This document shows, in pieces, positions 7,572 through 14,238 of a stretch of DNA of 14,238 nucleotides. This DNA comes from Tannerella sp. Lineage in GTDB: Bacteria > Bacteroidota > Bacteroidia > Bacteroidales > Tannerellaceae. Numbering within the stretch: the stretch's first letter is position 1; every line of letters begins with the position of its first letter. The notes below the pieces were generated by a model. It saw only the letters and a program-made list of their open reading frames with translations, was not told the DNA's origin and searched no databases. Location: the NCBI GenBank assembly GCA_031272655.1, contig JAISTJ010000092.1, positions 1-14,238 on the forward strand, in the 5' to 3' direction. The position numbers were made by a program, and so were the translations under genes.

Positions 7572-8969
7572 TTAAATATCAATCTCCAGATTCTCAATCT
7601 CAACCGCAATCTGTTTCAGGAAGCGGGTAGCCTCGCCGCCGTCCAAAGCACGGTGGTCGTAGGTGAGGCTTAAGCCGATATGTGGAACGAAGCCATAAAC
7701 GCCACCGCCAAGGTCTTTCGGACGCGGGACAATCGTATTGACGCCGAGAATGGCAACCTGCGGCAGGTTGATGACTGGCGTAAAGATCTCCACCCCATAA
7801 TTGCCGAGGTTGGAAACGGTGAACGATGCCGCTTCGGGCGACAGCAGATCGGGGTCAATGCCGCCTTTCTTGCATGCGTTGGCCACCTCTTTCAACTGGC
7901 TCGCCAAGCCCGCTATTGTAAGGTCGTCGGCATTCTTCACGGTCGGTACCATCAGTCCGCGCTCGGTATCAACCGCCAGCGCGAGGTGCACTTTCTTAAA
8001 GTAACGTATGCCGTCGCCGAGGAAATGGGCGTTCACCTGCGGGAATTGTTTCAAAGCCTTGATTACAGCAAGGCAAACCATATCATTGAGGGTGATGTCC
8101 ACCGGATAGCCGCCTTCAACGGCTTTCTTCACTTTCTTGCGCAAAGCCATGATGCGGCGGGCGTCGGCGCTCAGGTGGTGCGTCAGCTGTGCAGAGTTCT
8201 GCAGCGAGGCGTGCATTGCCTTAGCAATAAGTTTGCGTATGTTAGTGAGCGGTTTAACTTCGCTGTCGGTAGCGTAAACGGGGTTCTTGGCCGCGTTGAC
8301 GTCGGTTGCGGTGGCTTTGCCGGCCAAACCGGTACCGGCTGCAGGTATCGGTGCGCCAGTCTCGCGGATAACGGTTTTTGCAAGCGGGGTAGTTGCCGGC
8401 GCTGCGGCGATAGCGGCCTGCACGTCGCGTTCTATCACCCTGCCGCCCGGACCGCTGCCAGTAAGCGCTTCTGCAACAATAGCATGCTTCTCGGCCAAAC
8501 CTTTGGCGCGGGGAGAAACGGGAGAAACGGTCTCTGTCCTAATAAGGCTTGCAGCGGATTCCGGTTTTGTGATCGCGGTTTCCGGCGAAACGTTATTGCT
8601 GGATATTTGAGGTTCGAGTGAGGGTGAAAGTGTTGGTGAAGGAGCAGGTGCATGTGCAGGTGAAGCGCTTTGAACAGCCGTAACGCTCTGAGCGCCAGAG
8701 CCTCCCGGACGGAACTCCTCAACCGATTCGCCCGCAGAGCCGATCACCATCACATTTGTAAGCACCGGAATCTCGTCGCCCTCAGCGAAAAACACTTCAA
8801 GCACCGTTCCGGCCACTTTTGCTTCCTCTTCAAACGACGCTTTGTCGGTCTCGTACGAAAACAAAATGTCGCCTACCGCTACCGTGTCGCCTTTTTTCTT
8901 CTTCAATTCGGTCAAAATGCAACTCTCGACCGACTGCCCTTGTTTGGGCATTATTATTACTGTTGCCAT
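7572..8969 (-). CDS. pdhC: Dihydrolipoamide acyltransferase (E2) of a 2-oxoacid dehydrogenase complex, probably pyruvate
   Basis: E2 carries the swinging lipoyl arm and transfers the acyl group to CoA in the cytoplasmic pyruvate dehydrogenase-type complex. The 465-residue product has one lipoyl domain (1-78) with the lipoylated lysine K43 in ETDKASFEEE. An Ala/Pro/Ser-rich linker (about 90-148) follows. Next is a peripheral-subunit-binding domain (about 150-188: SPRAKGLAE...GSGPGGRVIERDVQAA), a second linker, and the catalytic domain (about 235-465) ending in LSLTYDHRALDGGEA with catalytic H439 and D443 (HxxxDG). The second linker holds GTGLAGKATATDVNAA (213-228), which looks like a degenerate repeat of the end of the binding domain. 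The substrate cannot be fixed, because E1 and E3 genes are not in the window. A TAnnTTTG promoter lies about 25 nt upstream, divergent from pyrK. Confidence 0.9.
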   Translation of the reverse strand: MATVIIMPKQGQSVESCILTELKKKKGDTVAVGDILFSYETDKASFEEEAKVAGTVLEVFFAEGDEIPVLTNVMVIGSAGESVEEFRPGGSGAQSVTAVQSASPAHAPAPSPTLSPSLEPQISSNNVSPETAITKPESAASLIRTETVSPVSPRAKGLAEKHAIVAEALTGSGPGGRVIERDVQAAIAAAPATTPLAKTVIRETGAPIPAAGTGLAGKATATDVNAAKNPVYATDSEVKPLTNIRKLIAKAMHASLQNSAQLTHHLSADARRIMALRKKVKKAVEGGYPVDITLNDMVCLAVIKALKQFPQVNAHFLGDGIRYFKKVHLALAVDTERGLMVPTVKNADDLTIAGLASQLKEVANACKKGGIDPDLLSPEAASFTVSNLGNYGVEIFTPVINLPQVAILGVNTIVPRPKDLGGGVYGFVPHIGLSLTYDHRALDGGEATRFLKQIAVEIENLEIDI

Positions 8970-8993
8970 ATTTTTTGTTTAAATTTTCGGGTG

Positions 8994-9001
8994 CAAAAAT
9001 A
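8994..9001 (-). promoter_or_regulatory. pdhC promoter -7 element
   Basis: TATTTTTG on the minus strand (9001-8994), followed by CA, matches TAnnTTTG. It predicts a leader of about 18-20 nt before the pdhC ATG. A TTG lies 16 bases upstream, somewhat closer than the usual spacing. Confidence 0.55.
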
Positions 9002-9011
9002 CAAAAAAATC

Positions 9012-9041
9012 TTATAGCAACGAAAAAATATCTTAACTTTG
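9012..9041 (+). promoter_or_regulatory. pyrK-pyrD-LRR operon promoter
   Basis: TAACTTTG at 9034-9041, followed by CA, is a perfect TAnnTTTG element. TTA at 9012-9014, one base off TTG, is exactly 19 bases upstream. Transcription would start near 9047-9049, which rules out translation starts before that point and leaves a very short leader. Confidence 0.6.
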
Positions 9042-9062
9042 CACTTCATTATGATTATGCAG

Positions 9063-9842
9063 ATGAAGAAATATATGCTTGACTTGCGGATTGTGGAGAA
9101 TGTACGCCTTCACGAGCGGGCGTTTTTGCTGCGTCTGACTGCCGAAAAGCCGCTGCCCGCAATGGTTGCGGGGCAGTTTGTGCAGGTGCGTATTGACGGC
9201 TCGCCGCAAACATTCCTCCGCCGCCCTATTTCCGTTAATTACGTTGATAAACAGAGGAATACGCTGTGGCTTCTCGTGCAGATAGCTGGCGACGGTACAA
9301 GATGGCTTTCCGAGCGTCTTTCCGGCGATATAATTAATGTAATACTCCCGCTGGGTAACGGATTTACAATACCTTTCGGCAACACCGGTGACAGTTTGCT
9401 GCTCATTGGCGGTGGGGTAGGGGTCGCGCCGCTGCTTTTTCTGGGCGAGACATTGAAAAGCGCCGGCTTCAAACCTATATTCCTGCTCGGCGGAAGAAGC
9501 AAAAACGACATACTCCAACTACCTGATTTTCAGCGGATAGGCACAATATTTATCACAACTGAAGATGGCTCGGCAGGCGAAAAAGGCTTTGTAACAAATC
9601 ATTCCATATTGCGAGAGGGGCGTTTCGGTAAGATTTACACTTGTGGCCCTAAGCCTATGATGCTCGCTGTGGCGCATTTTGCCAAAGAAAACGGTATAGA
9701 TTGTGAAGTATCGCTCGAAAACATGATGGCATGCGGCATCGGGGCATGCCTCTGTTGCGTCGAAAAGACAGTTAAGGGCAACCTCTGTGTCTGCATCGAA
9801 GGTCCTGTGTTTAACATTAATCAATTGACATGGCAGATTTAA
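9063..9842 (+). CDS. pyrK: Dihydroorotate dehydrogenase B, electron transfer subunit PyrK
   Basis: PyrK carries FAD and a [2Fe-2S] cluster and passes electrons from the PyrD flavin to NAD+ in de novo pyrimidine synthesis. From the ATG at 9063 the product has 259 residues. The flavin-binding motif RPISVNY is at 54-60 and the nucleotide-binding [14 protein letters not shown] at 117-130. TCGPKPMM is at 193-200. The cluster cysteines are C224, C229 and C232 in [10 protein letters not shown], and C244 in VCIEGPVF. The start follows from the promoter: -7 at 9034-9041 places the transcript start after 9046, so ATG 9051, 9057 or 9063 are possible. 9063 ([18 protein letters not shown]) is the most family-like. 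The last 13 nt overlap the start of pyrD, so translation is probably coupled. Confidence 0.95.
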   Translation: MKKYMLDLRIVENVRLHERAFLLRLTAEKPLPAMVAGQFVQVRIDGSPQTFLRRPISVNYVDKQRNTLWLLVQIAGDGTRWLSERLSGDIINVILPLGNGFTIPFGNTGDSLLLIGGGVGVAPLLFLGETLKSAGFKPIFLLGGRSKNDILQLPDFQRIGTIFITTEDGSAGEKGFVTNHSILREGRFGKIYTCGPKPMMLAVAHFAKENGIDCEVSLENMMACGIGACLCCVEKTVKGNLCVCIEGPVFNINQLTWQI

Positions 9843-10735
9843 CAACCAAAATAGGAACGTTGACGATGAAAAATCCCGTCATGACGGCGTCCGGGACTTT
9901 CGGCTACGGATTGGAATACGCCGATTTCTTTGATATTTCGAGGCTTGGCGCTATCATCGTCAAAGGCACTACCGTCGAGCCTCGCGAAGGCAACCCTTAT
10001 CCCCGCATGGCGGAGACGCCCGCCGGGATGCTCAACGCTGTTGGGCTGCAAAATAAAGGCGTGGACTACTTCATTCGCGAGATTTATCCTGCTATCCGCG
10101 ACATTGACACAAATATGATAGTCAATGTAAGTGGCTCATCTATAGAAAGTTACGTGGACTGCGCAGAGCGTATCGCTGCACTTGAGCATATCCCCGCAAT
10201 CGAACTCAACATATCCTGCCCGAACGTAAAACAGGGCGGCATGGCTTTTGGGATTTGCCCACAATCTGCCGCCGAAGTAGTGCGGGCTGTGCGCAAAGTA
10301 TATGGTAAAACGCTGATAGTGAAGCTATCGCCAAATGTAACGGATATAACGGAAATAGCGCGTGCCGTTGAGGATGAAGGCGCAGACGCTGTGTCGCTTA
10401 TCAACACGCTGCTCGGCATGGCAATTGACGTTGAGAAACGCCGACCCGTTTTATCAACTGTTACCGGCGGACTGTCCGGCCCGTGCGTTAAACCTGTGGC
10501 GCTCAGGATGGTATGGCAAACGGCTAAGGCAGTGAAAATTCCCGTAATCGGTCTCGGCGGCATTTCGTCATGGCAGGATGCGGTTGAATTTCTACTTGCC
10601 GGCGCAACTGCCATACAAACAGGCACTTACAACTTCATAGACCCCACAATCTCAATAAAAATCATAGAAGGCATTAACGATTATTGTGATCGGCACGGCT
10701 TCCGGTCTGTCAGCGATATTAAAATGAATTTATGA
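9830..10735 (+). CDS. pyrD: Dihydroorotate dehydrogenase B, catalytic subunit PyrD (class 1B)
   Basis: This FMN enzyme oxidises dihydroorotate to orotate, the fourth step of UMP synthesis, in a cytoplasmic heterotetramer with PyrK. The 301-residue product is full length. It shows [16 protein letters not shown] (15-30), [13 protein letters not shown] (69-81), and [13 protein letters not shown] (125-137) with C130 as the active-site base of class 1 enzymes. KLSPNVTDI is at 165-173, [15 protein letters not shown] at 212-226, and the phosphate-binding end [19 protein letters not shown] at 241-259. Adjacent pyrK confirms class 1B. The gene begins inside pyrK and its TGA overlaps the ATG of the next gene as ATGA, so all three were probably translated from one message. 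No other pyr genes are in the window. Confidence 0.97.
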   Translation: MADLTTKIGTLTMKNPVMTASGTFGYGLEYADFFDISRLGAIIVKGTTVEPREGNPYPRMAETPAGMLNAVGLQNKGVDYFIREIYPAIRDIDTNMIVNVSGSSIESYVDCAERIAALEHIPAIELNISCPNVKQGGMAFGICPQSAAEVVRAVRKVYGKTLIVKLSPNVTDITEIARAVEDEGADAVSLINTLLGMAIDVEKRRPVLSTVTGGLSGPCVKPVALRMVWQTAKAVKIPVIGLGGISSWQDAVEFLLAGATAIQTGTYNFIDPTISIKIIEGINDYCDRHGFRSVSDIKMNL

Positions 10736-12873
10736 GGAATATTACATTTATATTATTGTTAATCAGCGTTTTAGCGACAGGACAAAACATATCTGTTCCG
10801 GATGTCGCTTTCAAAAAATTTCTTACGGAACATTTCGACGGTAATGGCGACGGCGAAATCTCACATGCCGAAGCGATGGCGGTAACGCGCATGAAGTTAC
10901 CTGCCGAAAATATTGCTTCAATAGCGGGAATTGAGCATTTTACCTCGCTTGAAGAACTCGATTGTACGCCGTTAAACCCGTTTGCCAAAGGCTTGCTCAA
11001 ATCGTTTGATATTAGCCGCAATACATCCTTAAAGAAACTGTATTGTGATAATAATCAATTAGATACGCTTGATATTACGCATAATACCTTGCTGACGGAG
11101 CTACATTGCCGCAATAATGAAATTAAGTATCTGAATATCAGCCAAAACCAACTTCTTGAGGAATTGATATGCGACAACAACAAAATTGATTCGCTCGACG
11201 TATCATTCTGTGAAGCAATAACTTACCTTAGTTGCAGTCAAAATGAGATTCATGCTTTGAATATCAATAATTGTCTTATAATCAGATATTTAAATTGTTC
11301 GTCAAACAAACTTACGGCATTAAACCTGAGCAATAACGGCGCTTTGTGGAAACTCAACTGCTCGCGCAATCTGCTTACGCGCCTTGACGTCAGCGCCAAT
11401 ACAAACCTCAACGACCTTGATTGCGGCAACAATCGCCTTGATACTCTTGATGTTAGATCCAATATACAGCTTACGGAATTGGAATGTAGTATTAACAGGC
11501 TGATAACCATTGATATAACCCATAATGAAGTGCTTAAAAACCTGTATTGCAATGCAATGCCGTCGCTCCAGTCTGTTTATTTCAAAAAAGAAAACAGCAT
11601 AGAAAAGATAAGCTATTCGAAGGAAATAGCGACGCTGTGGTCGGTGGATGAGAACGGTTTGGCAGAGGTCGCGACGTTGGAAAAGGAAGAAACGGAGATG
11701 AAAGTGGACACGCCTCCGATTGCAGAAACGACAAAGGAAACGAAAAAAGCGAAAGAGACAAAAGTTTTAACCGCTGCGGAACTGTCGGAATCGGAACGCA
11801 GAAAGATGGAAGTGCGCCGTCAGGCGGAGGCAAACCGCAACTACGCTGAGATAAAAGCCGCCGCGAAAGATAGCCGTCGCGAGGAGTTACGCTCGTTTGC
11901 AGGAGCTGTATTATTTCCCGATTCGGCTTTTAATGCTTATGTAATCAGCGCTTTCGATGCCGACGGCGACGGACGTGTAACGGGCGCTGAGGCAAGACGC
12001 GTGAAGGTGATTGATTGCTCCGACCGCGAGATAGCTTCGCTTGCGGGAATTGAATATTTCAGCGAACTTGAGAGCCTGAACTGTAGCCGAAACAAACTGA
12101 CCGAGCTTGATTTAAGCTTCAACCCCAAGCTTAAAACACTCGATTGTAACAGTAATAAGCTGACAAATATAGAGTTACGAGACAATGCAAAGCTGACCGA
12201 TTTAAACTGCTCTCAAAACAATTTAGTGGTGATTAATGTTAGTAAAAATCCTGAGTTACAATCTCTTAGGTGCTTTTATATCCGCCTGATAGAGCTTGAT
12301 GTAAGCAATAATCCCCGCCTTGCAACGCTTGATTGCGGCTATAACCACCTTGAAAAGATTGATTTAAACCGTAATACGCAGCTCGACACGCTTATTTGTA
12401 ATCATAACAAACTGAAAACCATTGCAGTAACGCATCTCTCGAAGTTAGCAAACTTCAACTGCGGCGGTAATGCCTTGACTACCATCAATGTCTCGCGGAA
12501 TAAAGCGCTTAAAGTGCTGAATTGCAGCGGAAACCAGTTATCCGATATAGATGTATCCGAAAATCAGGCGCTTATAACACTTGATTGCGGCGACAATTTC
12601 CTGACGTATGTGGATCTGAAGAAAAACAAACTTATAGAAGATTTTTACTGTTACGGCAACAAGTTTGAAAAGCTTGATGTAATGGAGATTCCGTCAATGA
12701 AGCGGCTGAAGTGCATGAACAACCCTATCGCCGAGTTGGACATACGAAAACACCCTTCGCTCAAGGTCGTTGAACTTGCCCCGATGCCATCGCTCAAAAC
12801 CCTGTTCTGCAAAGGCATTTTCTCCTACACATCCCTGATTTATCCCTACACAACCACCGTAAAAACAAAGTAG
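10732..12873 (+). CDS. Secreted leucine-rich-repeat protein with two EF-hand/LRR modules
   Basis: The 713-residue product starts with a signal peptide ([19 protein letters not shown]) and has no lipobox or recognisable C-terminal sorting domain. Module 1 has a perfect 12-residue EF-hand loop [12 protein letters not shown] (36-47) and then LRRs. Module 2 has [12 protein letters not shown] (409-420) and then LRRs. The repeat is 21 residues long, of the type LxxLxCxxNxLxxLDVSxN. Its cysteine recurs exactly every 21 residues: 105, 126 and so on to 273 (nine), and 451, 472 and so on to 661 (eleven). C78 in module 1 corresponds to C451; both lie 31 residues after the EF-hand glutamate. A lysine/glutamate-rich segment (about 315-395), probably helical, joins the modules. 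The function is not known; a binding or adhesion role is a guess. It overlaps pyrD by 4 nt, and its TAG stop lies in a hairpin. Confidence 0.9.
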   Translation: MRNITFILLLISVLATGQNISVPDVAFKKFLTEHFDGNGDGEISHAEAMAVTRMKLPAENIASIAGIEHFTSLEELDCTPLNPFAKGLLKSFDISRNTSLKKLYCDNNQLDTLDITHNTLLTELHCRNNEIKYLNISQNQLLEELICDNNKIDSLDVSFCEAITYLSCSQNEIHALNINNCLIIRYLNCSSNKLTALNLSNNGALWKLNCSRNLLTRLDVSANTNLNDLDCGNNRLDTLDVRSNIQLTELECSINRLITIDITHNEVLKNLYCNAMPSLQSVYFKKENSIEKISYSKEIATLWSVDENGLAEVATLEKEETEMKVDTPPIAETTKETKKAKETKVLTAAELSESERRKMEVRRQAEANRNYAEIKAAAKDSRREELRSFAGAVLFPDSAFNAYVISAFDADGDGRVTGAEARRVKVIDCSDREIASLAGIEYFSELESLNCSRNKLTELDLSFNPKLKTLDCNSNKLTNIELRDNAKLTDLNCSQNNLVVINVSKNPELQSLRCFYIRLIELDVSNNPRLATLDCGYNHLEKIDLNRNTQLDTLICNHNKLKTIAVTHLSKLANFNCGGNALTTINVSRNKALKVLNCSGNQLSDIDVSENQALITLDCGDNFLTYVDLKKNKLIEDFYCYGNKFEKLDVMEIPSMKRLKCMNNPIAELDIRKHPSLKVVELAPMPSLKTLFCKGIFSYTSLIYPYTTTVKTK

Positions 12874-12897
12874 AGACGCCGCAAGCAACGCCTCTAC
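12870..12897 (-). terminator. Hairpin terminator for the nucleotidyltransferase operon (inside the end of the LRR gene)
   Basis: GTAGAG (12870-12875) pairs with CTCTAC (12892-12897). Read as minus-strand RNA the stem runs for about 12 bp with G-U pairs at positions that are mismatched on the plus strand. It is followed on the minus strand by TTTGTTTTTAC. Both points fit an intrinsic terminator for leftward transcription. The LRR stop codon TAG (12871-12873) lies in its arm. Confidence 0.6.
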
Positions 12898-12905
12898 AAT
12901 ATAAA

Positions 12906-12926
12906 TTCTTAATTCTTAATTCTTAA
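12906..12926. repeat. Tandem heptamer array, 3 units
   Basis: Three exact TTCTTAA units. The last one contains the complement of the nucleotidyltransferase stop codon (12923-12925). In the direction of that gene the array reads GAATTAA in a shifted register, like those after sufB and pdhC. Confidence 0.8.
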
Positions 12927-13825
12927 AATAGTCTCTCCGGATATTCCCCACTCTCGACCAACGCTTGAATCTTATCCACAACTCCCTGTCTATCAGCCGA
13001 ATAAGTAACTCCAAACCATTTTGAAGTAGTATCAAGCACTTTGACACGGGCTTTGCCTTTTGTTACCAAATCATTGACCATCAACGGTATAAAAAACTCG
13101 CTTTTCGGTTTATCAAGATTGTCGCGCAAGAACTGTTTGAAAAATTCTTCCGAATAGTCGAAATAATCGGGTGTGAAGCCCCACATGTTCATTGAAACGG
13201 GCACATTTTCGCCGAGAACGACCTTGTTGTCGTTCTCGTCAAAAAATTGAATATCGCCGTCAATGCGCTCAATAGCAGTGCGTTCCACAACTCCTGTCAG
13301 ATAGCCGCCGGAATCCGTTTCGCAGACCCCGCGTGCAACGGAGCCGCTCTCACTCAGCGTGTTACCAACGCGAAAGCCAACCATGCAGTATTCATTTTGC
13401 TTGCCGTAAGCGGCCGCAAGTTCGCGACCGATAACGGCATAGCTGTCGCGACCGTAGAAATCGTCGGCATTGATAACGAGAAACGGCTCATTTATAACGC
13501 CTTTACCCATCAATACAGCGTGGTTGGTGCCCCACGGTTTGGTGCGTTCGGGCGGACAGGTAAAGCCTGCGGGAATCTTGTCCAACGACTGAAAAACTAC
13601 TTCTACAGGGATATGGTTCTCGTATTTGGAGAGAATTTTCGTGCGAAAATCGTCCTCAAAATCTTTGCGGATAACGAAAACCACTTTCCCAAAGCCGCCG
13701 CGAATGGCGTCATAGATAGAATAATCCATAATAGTCTCGCCGTTAGGCCCAAGTCCGTCAAGCTGTTTCAATCCTCCGTAGCGGCTTCCCATTCCGGCCG
13801 CAAGTACAAATAATGTCGGTTTCAT
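12923..13825 (-). CDS. Nucleotidyltransferase, sugar-phosphate NTP-transferase fold
   Basis: The 300-residue product has the fold of enzymes that make NDP-sugars or similar activated head groups from an NTP and a phosphate ester, in the cytoplasm. The signature LAAGMGSRYGGLKQ is at 8-21. It is followed by PWGTNHAVL (98-106) for base recognition, the metal-binding NADDFYG (119-125), SMNMWGFTPDYF (211-222), and KWFGVTYSADRQGVVDKI near the end (269-286). The glycine-glycine insertion in the first motif and the WFGVTY ending are typical of an uncharacterised Bacteroidetes subgroup; the exact substrate cannot be read from the sequence. It lies 8 nt downstream of the partial gene at the right edge, on the same strand, so they probably form an operon. 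Its stop codon is formed within a heptamer repeat, and a hairpin terminator follows. Confidence 0.85.
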   Translation of the reverse strand: MKPTLFVLAAGMGSRYGGLKQLDGLGPNGETIMDYSIYDAIRGGFGKVVFVIRKDFEDDFRTKILSKYENHIPVEVVFQSLDKIPAGFTCPPERTKPWGTNHAVLMGKGVINEPFLVINADDFYGRDSYAVIGRELAAAYGKQNEYCMVGFRVGNTLSESGSVARGVCETDSGGYLTGVVERTAIERIDGDIQFFDENDNKVVLGENVPVSMNMWGFTPDYFDYSEEFFKQFLRDNLDKPKSEFFIPLMVNDLVTKGKARVKVLDTTSKWFGVTYSADRQGVVDKIQALVESGEYPERLF

Positions 13826-13833
13826 AACTTATT

Positions 13834-14238
13834 TTAAAGTCCGTACTCGCTGGGTATAAACTTGTCGCCGCAGACGGGCAGCATCTCTTCTACAAAGGCG
13901 CTTTCGTCGGTCGGTATCTCTGACAGGGCGCCGCGCAGCATGTCTGTCCATGGCTGCTCTATCTCGGAGAGTTGCAACTGACCGGCGGCGGTGGCTTCCT
14001 CGATGATGTCAAGCGCTTTGTTGGCGGCTTTTAGAGCGGCGTCGATATAGTTCTCGCCTTTCACTATCTCTGCTGAAATCTTTATGACGTTTTCAGGCGT
14101 CAATATCAGCGCCTGCGGGTCAAGGTACTTGTCGGAATCGGAGAGCAGCGCCTGCAGCATTTGGGCGGTCGGCTTGCCGACTTTGAGCGACTGATTGAGC
14201 AGGCGGGCGTCATATTCCAACTGTTCGAGGCTGACGGT
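13834..14238 (-). CDS. Unrecognised protein, C-terminal 134 residues (partial, runs off right edge)
   Basis: The frame is open from the window edge to the TAA at 13834-13836. It begins TVSLEQLEYDARLLNQSLKV. A TTG at 14220 is in frame, but the coding character continues upstream of it, so the true start is probably outside the window. The visible part is rich in Ala, Leu, Glu and Asp. It looks mostly helical, for example YIDAALKAANKALDIIEEA, and ends VCGDKFIPSEYGL. There are no signal peptide, membrane segment or catalytic motif that I recognise in this fragment. The nucleotidyltransferase begins 8 nt downstream and is probably co-transcribed. I cannot name a family. Confidence 0.75.
   Translation of the reverse strand, partial: TVSLEQLEYDARLLNQSLKVGKPTAQMLQALLSDSDKYLDPQALILTPENVIKISAEIVKGENYIDAALKAANKALDIIEEATAAGQLQLSEIEQPWTDMLRGALSEIPTDESAFVEEMLPVCGDKFIPSEYGL

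Noticed and set aside
7680..8621. Long plus-strand open frame (313 codons) opposite pdhC
   Set aside because: It is fully antisense to a clear E2 gene, its translation is rich in Cys, Arg and His with no domain, and it arises from the GC-rich third positions of pdhC.
9039..9062. TTG or earlier ATG starts for pyrK
   Set aside because: The TTG at 9039 lies within the -7 promoter element; the ATGs at 9051 and 9057 are possible but leave almost no leader and give a less family-like N-terminus.

Overview
The window looks like chromosomal DNA from a member of the Bacteroidetes, most likely Bacteroidales. Four lines of sequence evidence support this. Three clear promoters, and probably a fourth, carry the -7 element TAnnTTTG typical of that phylum. 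Genes start without Shine-Dalgarno sequences after A/T-rich leaders. Secreted proteins tend to be cleaved at an Ala-Gln junction. The gene set also fits: a class 1B dihydroorotate dehydrogenase pair, a GH29 fucosidase, a single-lipoyl E2 and a Bacteroidetes-type nucleotidyltransferase. No phage, transposase, CRISPR, rRNA or tRNA was seen.

Left part (1-3247): at the left edge is the first 21 codons of a minus-strand gene, perhaps a small helix-turn-helix regulator. It is preceded by a long untranslated stretch with RNA-like hairpins and a probable promoter, then a perfect palindrome. Next is recA on the minus strand with its own terminator and promoter. It is divergent from sufB on the plus strand, which stands alone without sufC, sufD or sufS directly behind it.

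Middle (3248-8969): all genes are on the minus strand. In transcription order they are pdhC (E2 of a 2-oxoacid dehydrogenase complex), a secreted alpha-L-fucosidase, a membrane sensor histidine kinase with no response regulator beside it, and an outer-membrane phospholipase A (PldA). The last three probably form one transcription unit at the cell envelope. The spaces on each side (3248-3376 and 7368-7571) are filled with heptamer tandem repeats and a REP-like palindromic repeat.

Right part (8970-14238): pdhC and pyrK are divergent from a compact two-way promoter region. pyrK, pyrD and a large secreted leucine-rich-repeat protein overlap each other (13 nt and 4 nt), so a pyrimidine biosynthesis enzyme and a surface-type protein probably share one message. 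The LRR protein is an internal duplication: two calcium-type EF-hand loops, each followed by a run of 21-residue repeats with a cysteine in strict register. Convergent to it are a sugar-phosphate-type nucleotidyltransferase and an unrecognised gene that runs off the right edge.

The most notable features are the LRR cysteine ladder, the GAATTAA heptamer arrays that always read in the sense direction and abut stop codons, and the structured non-coding segment at 143-330. None of these can be proved from the sequence alone.
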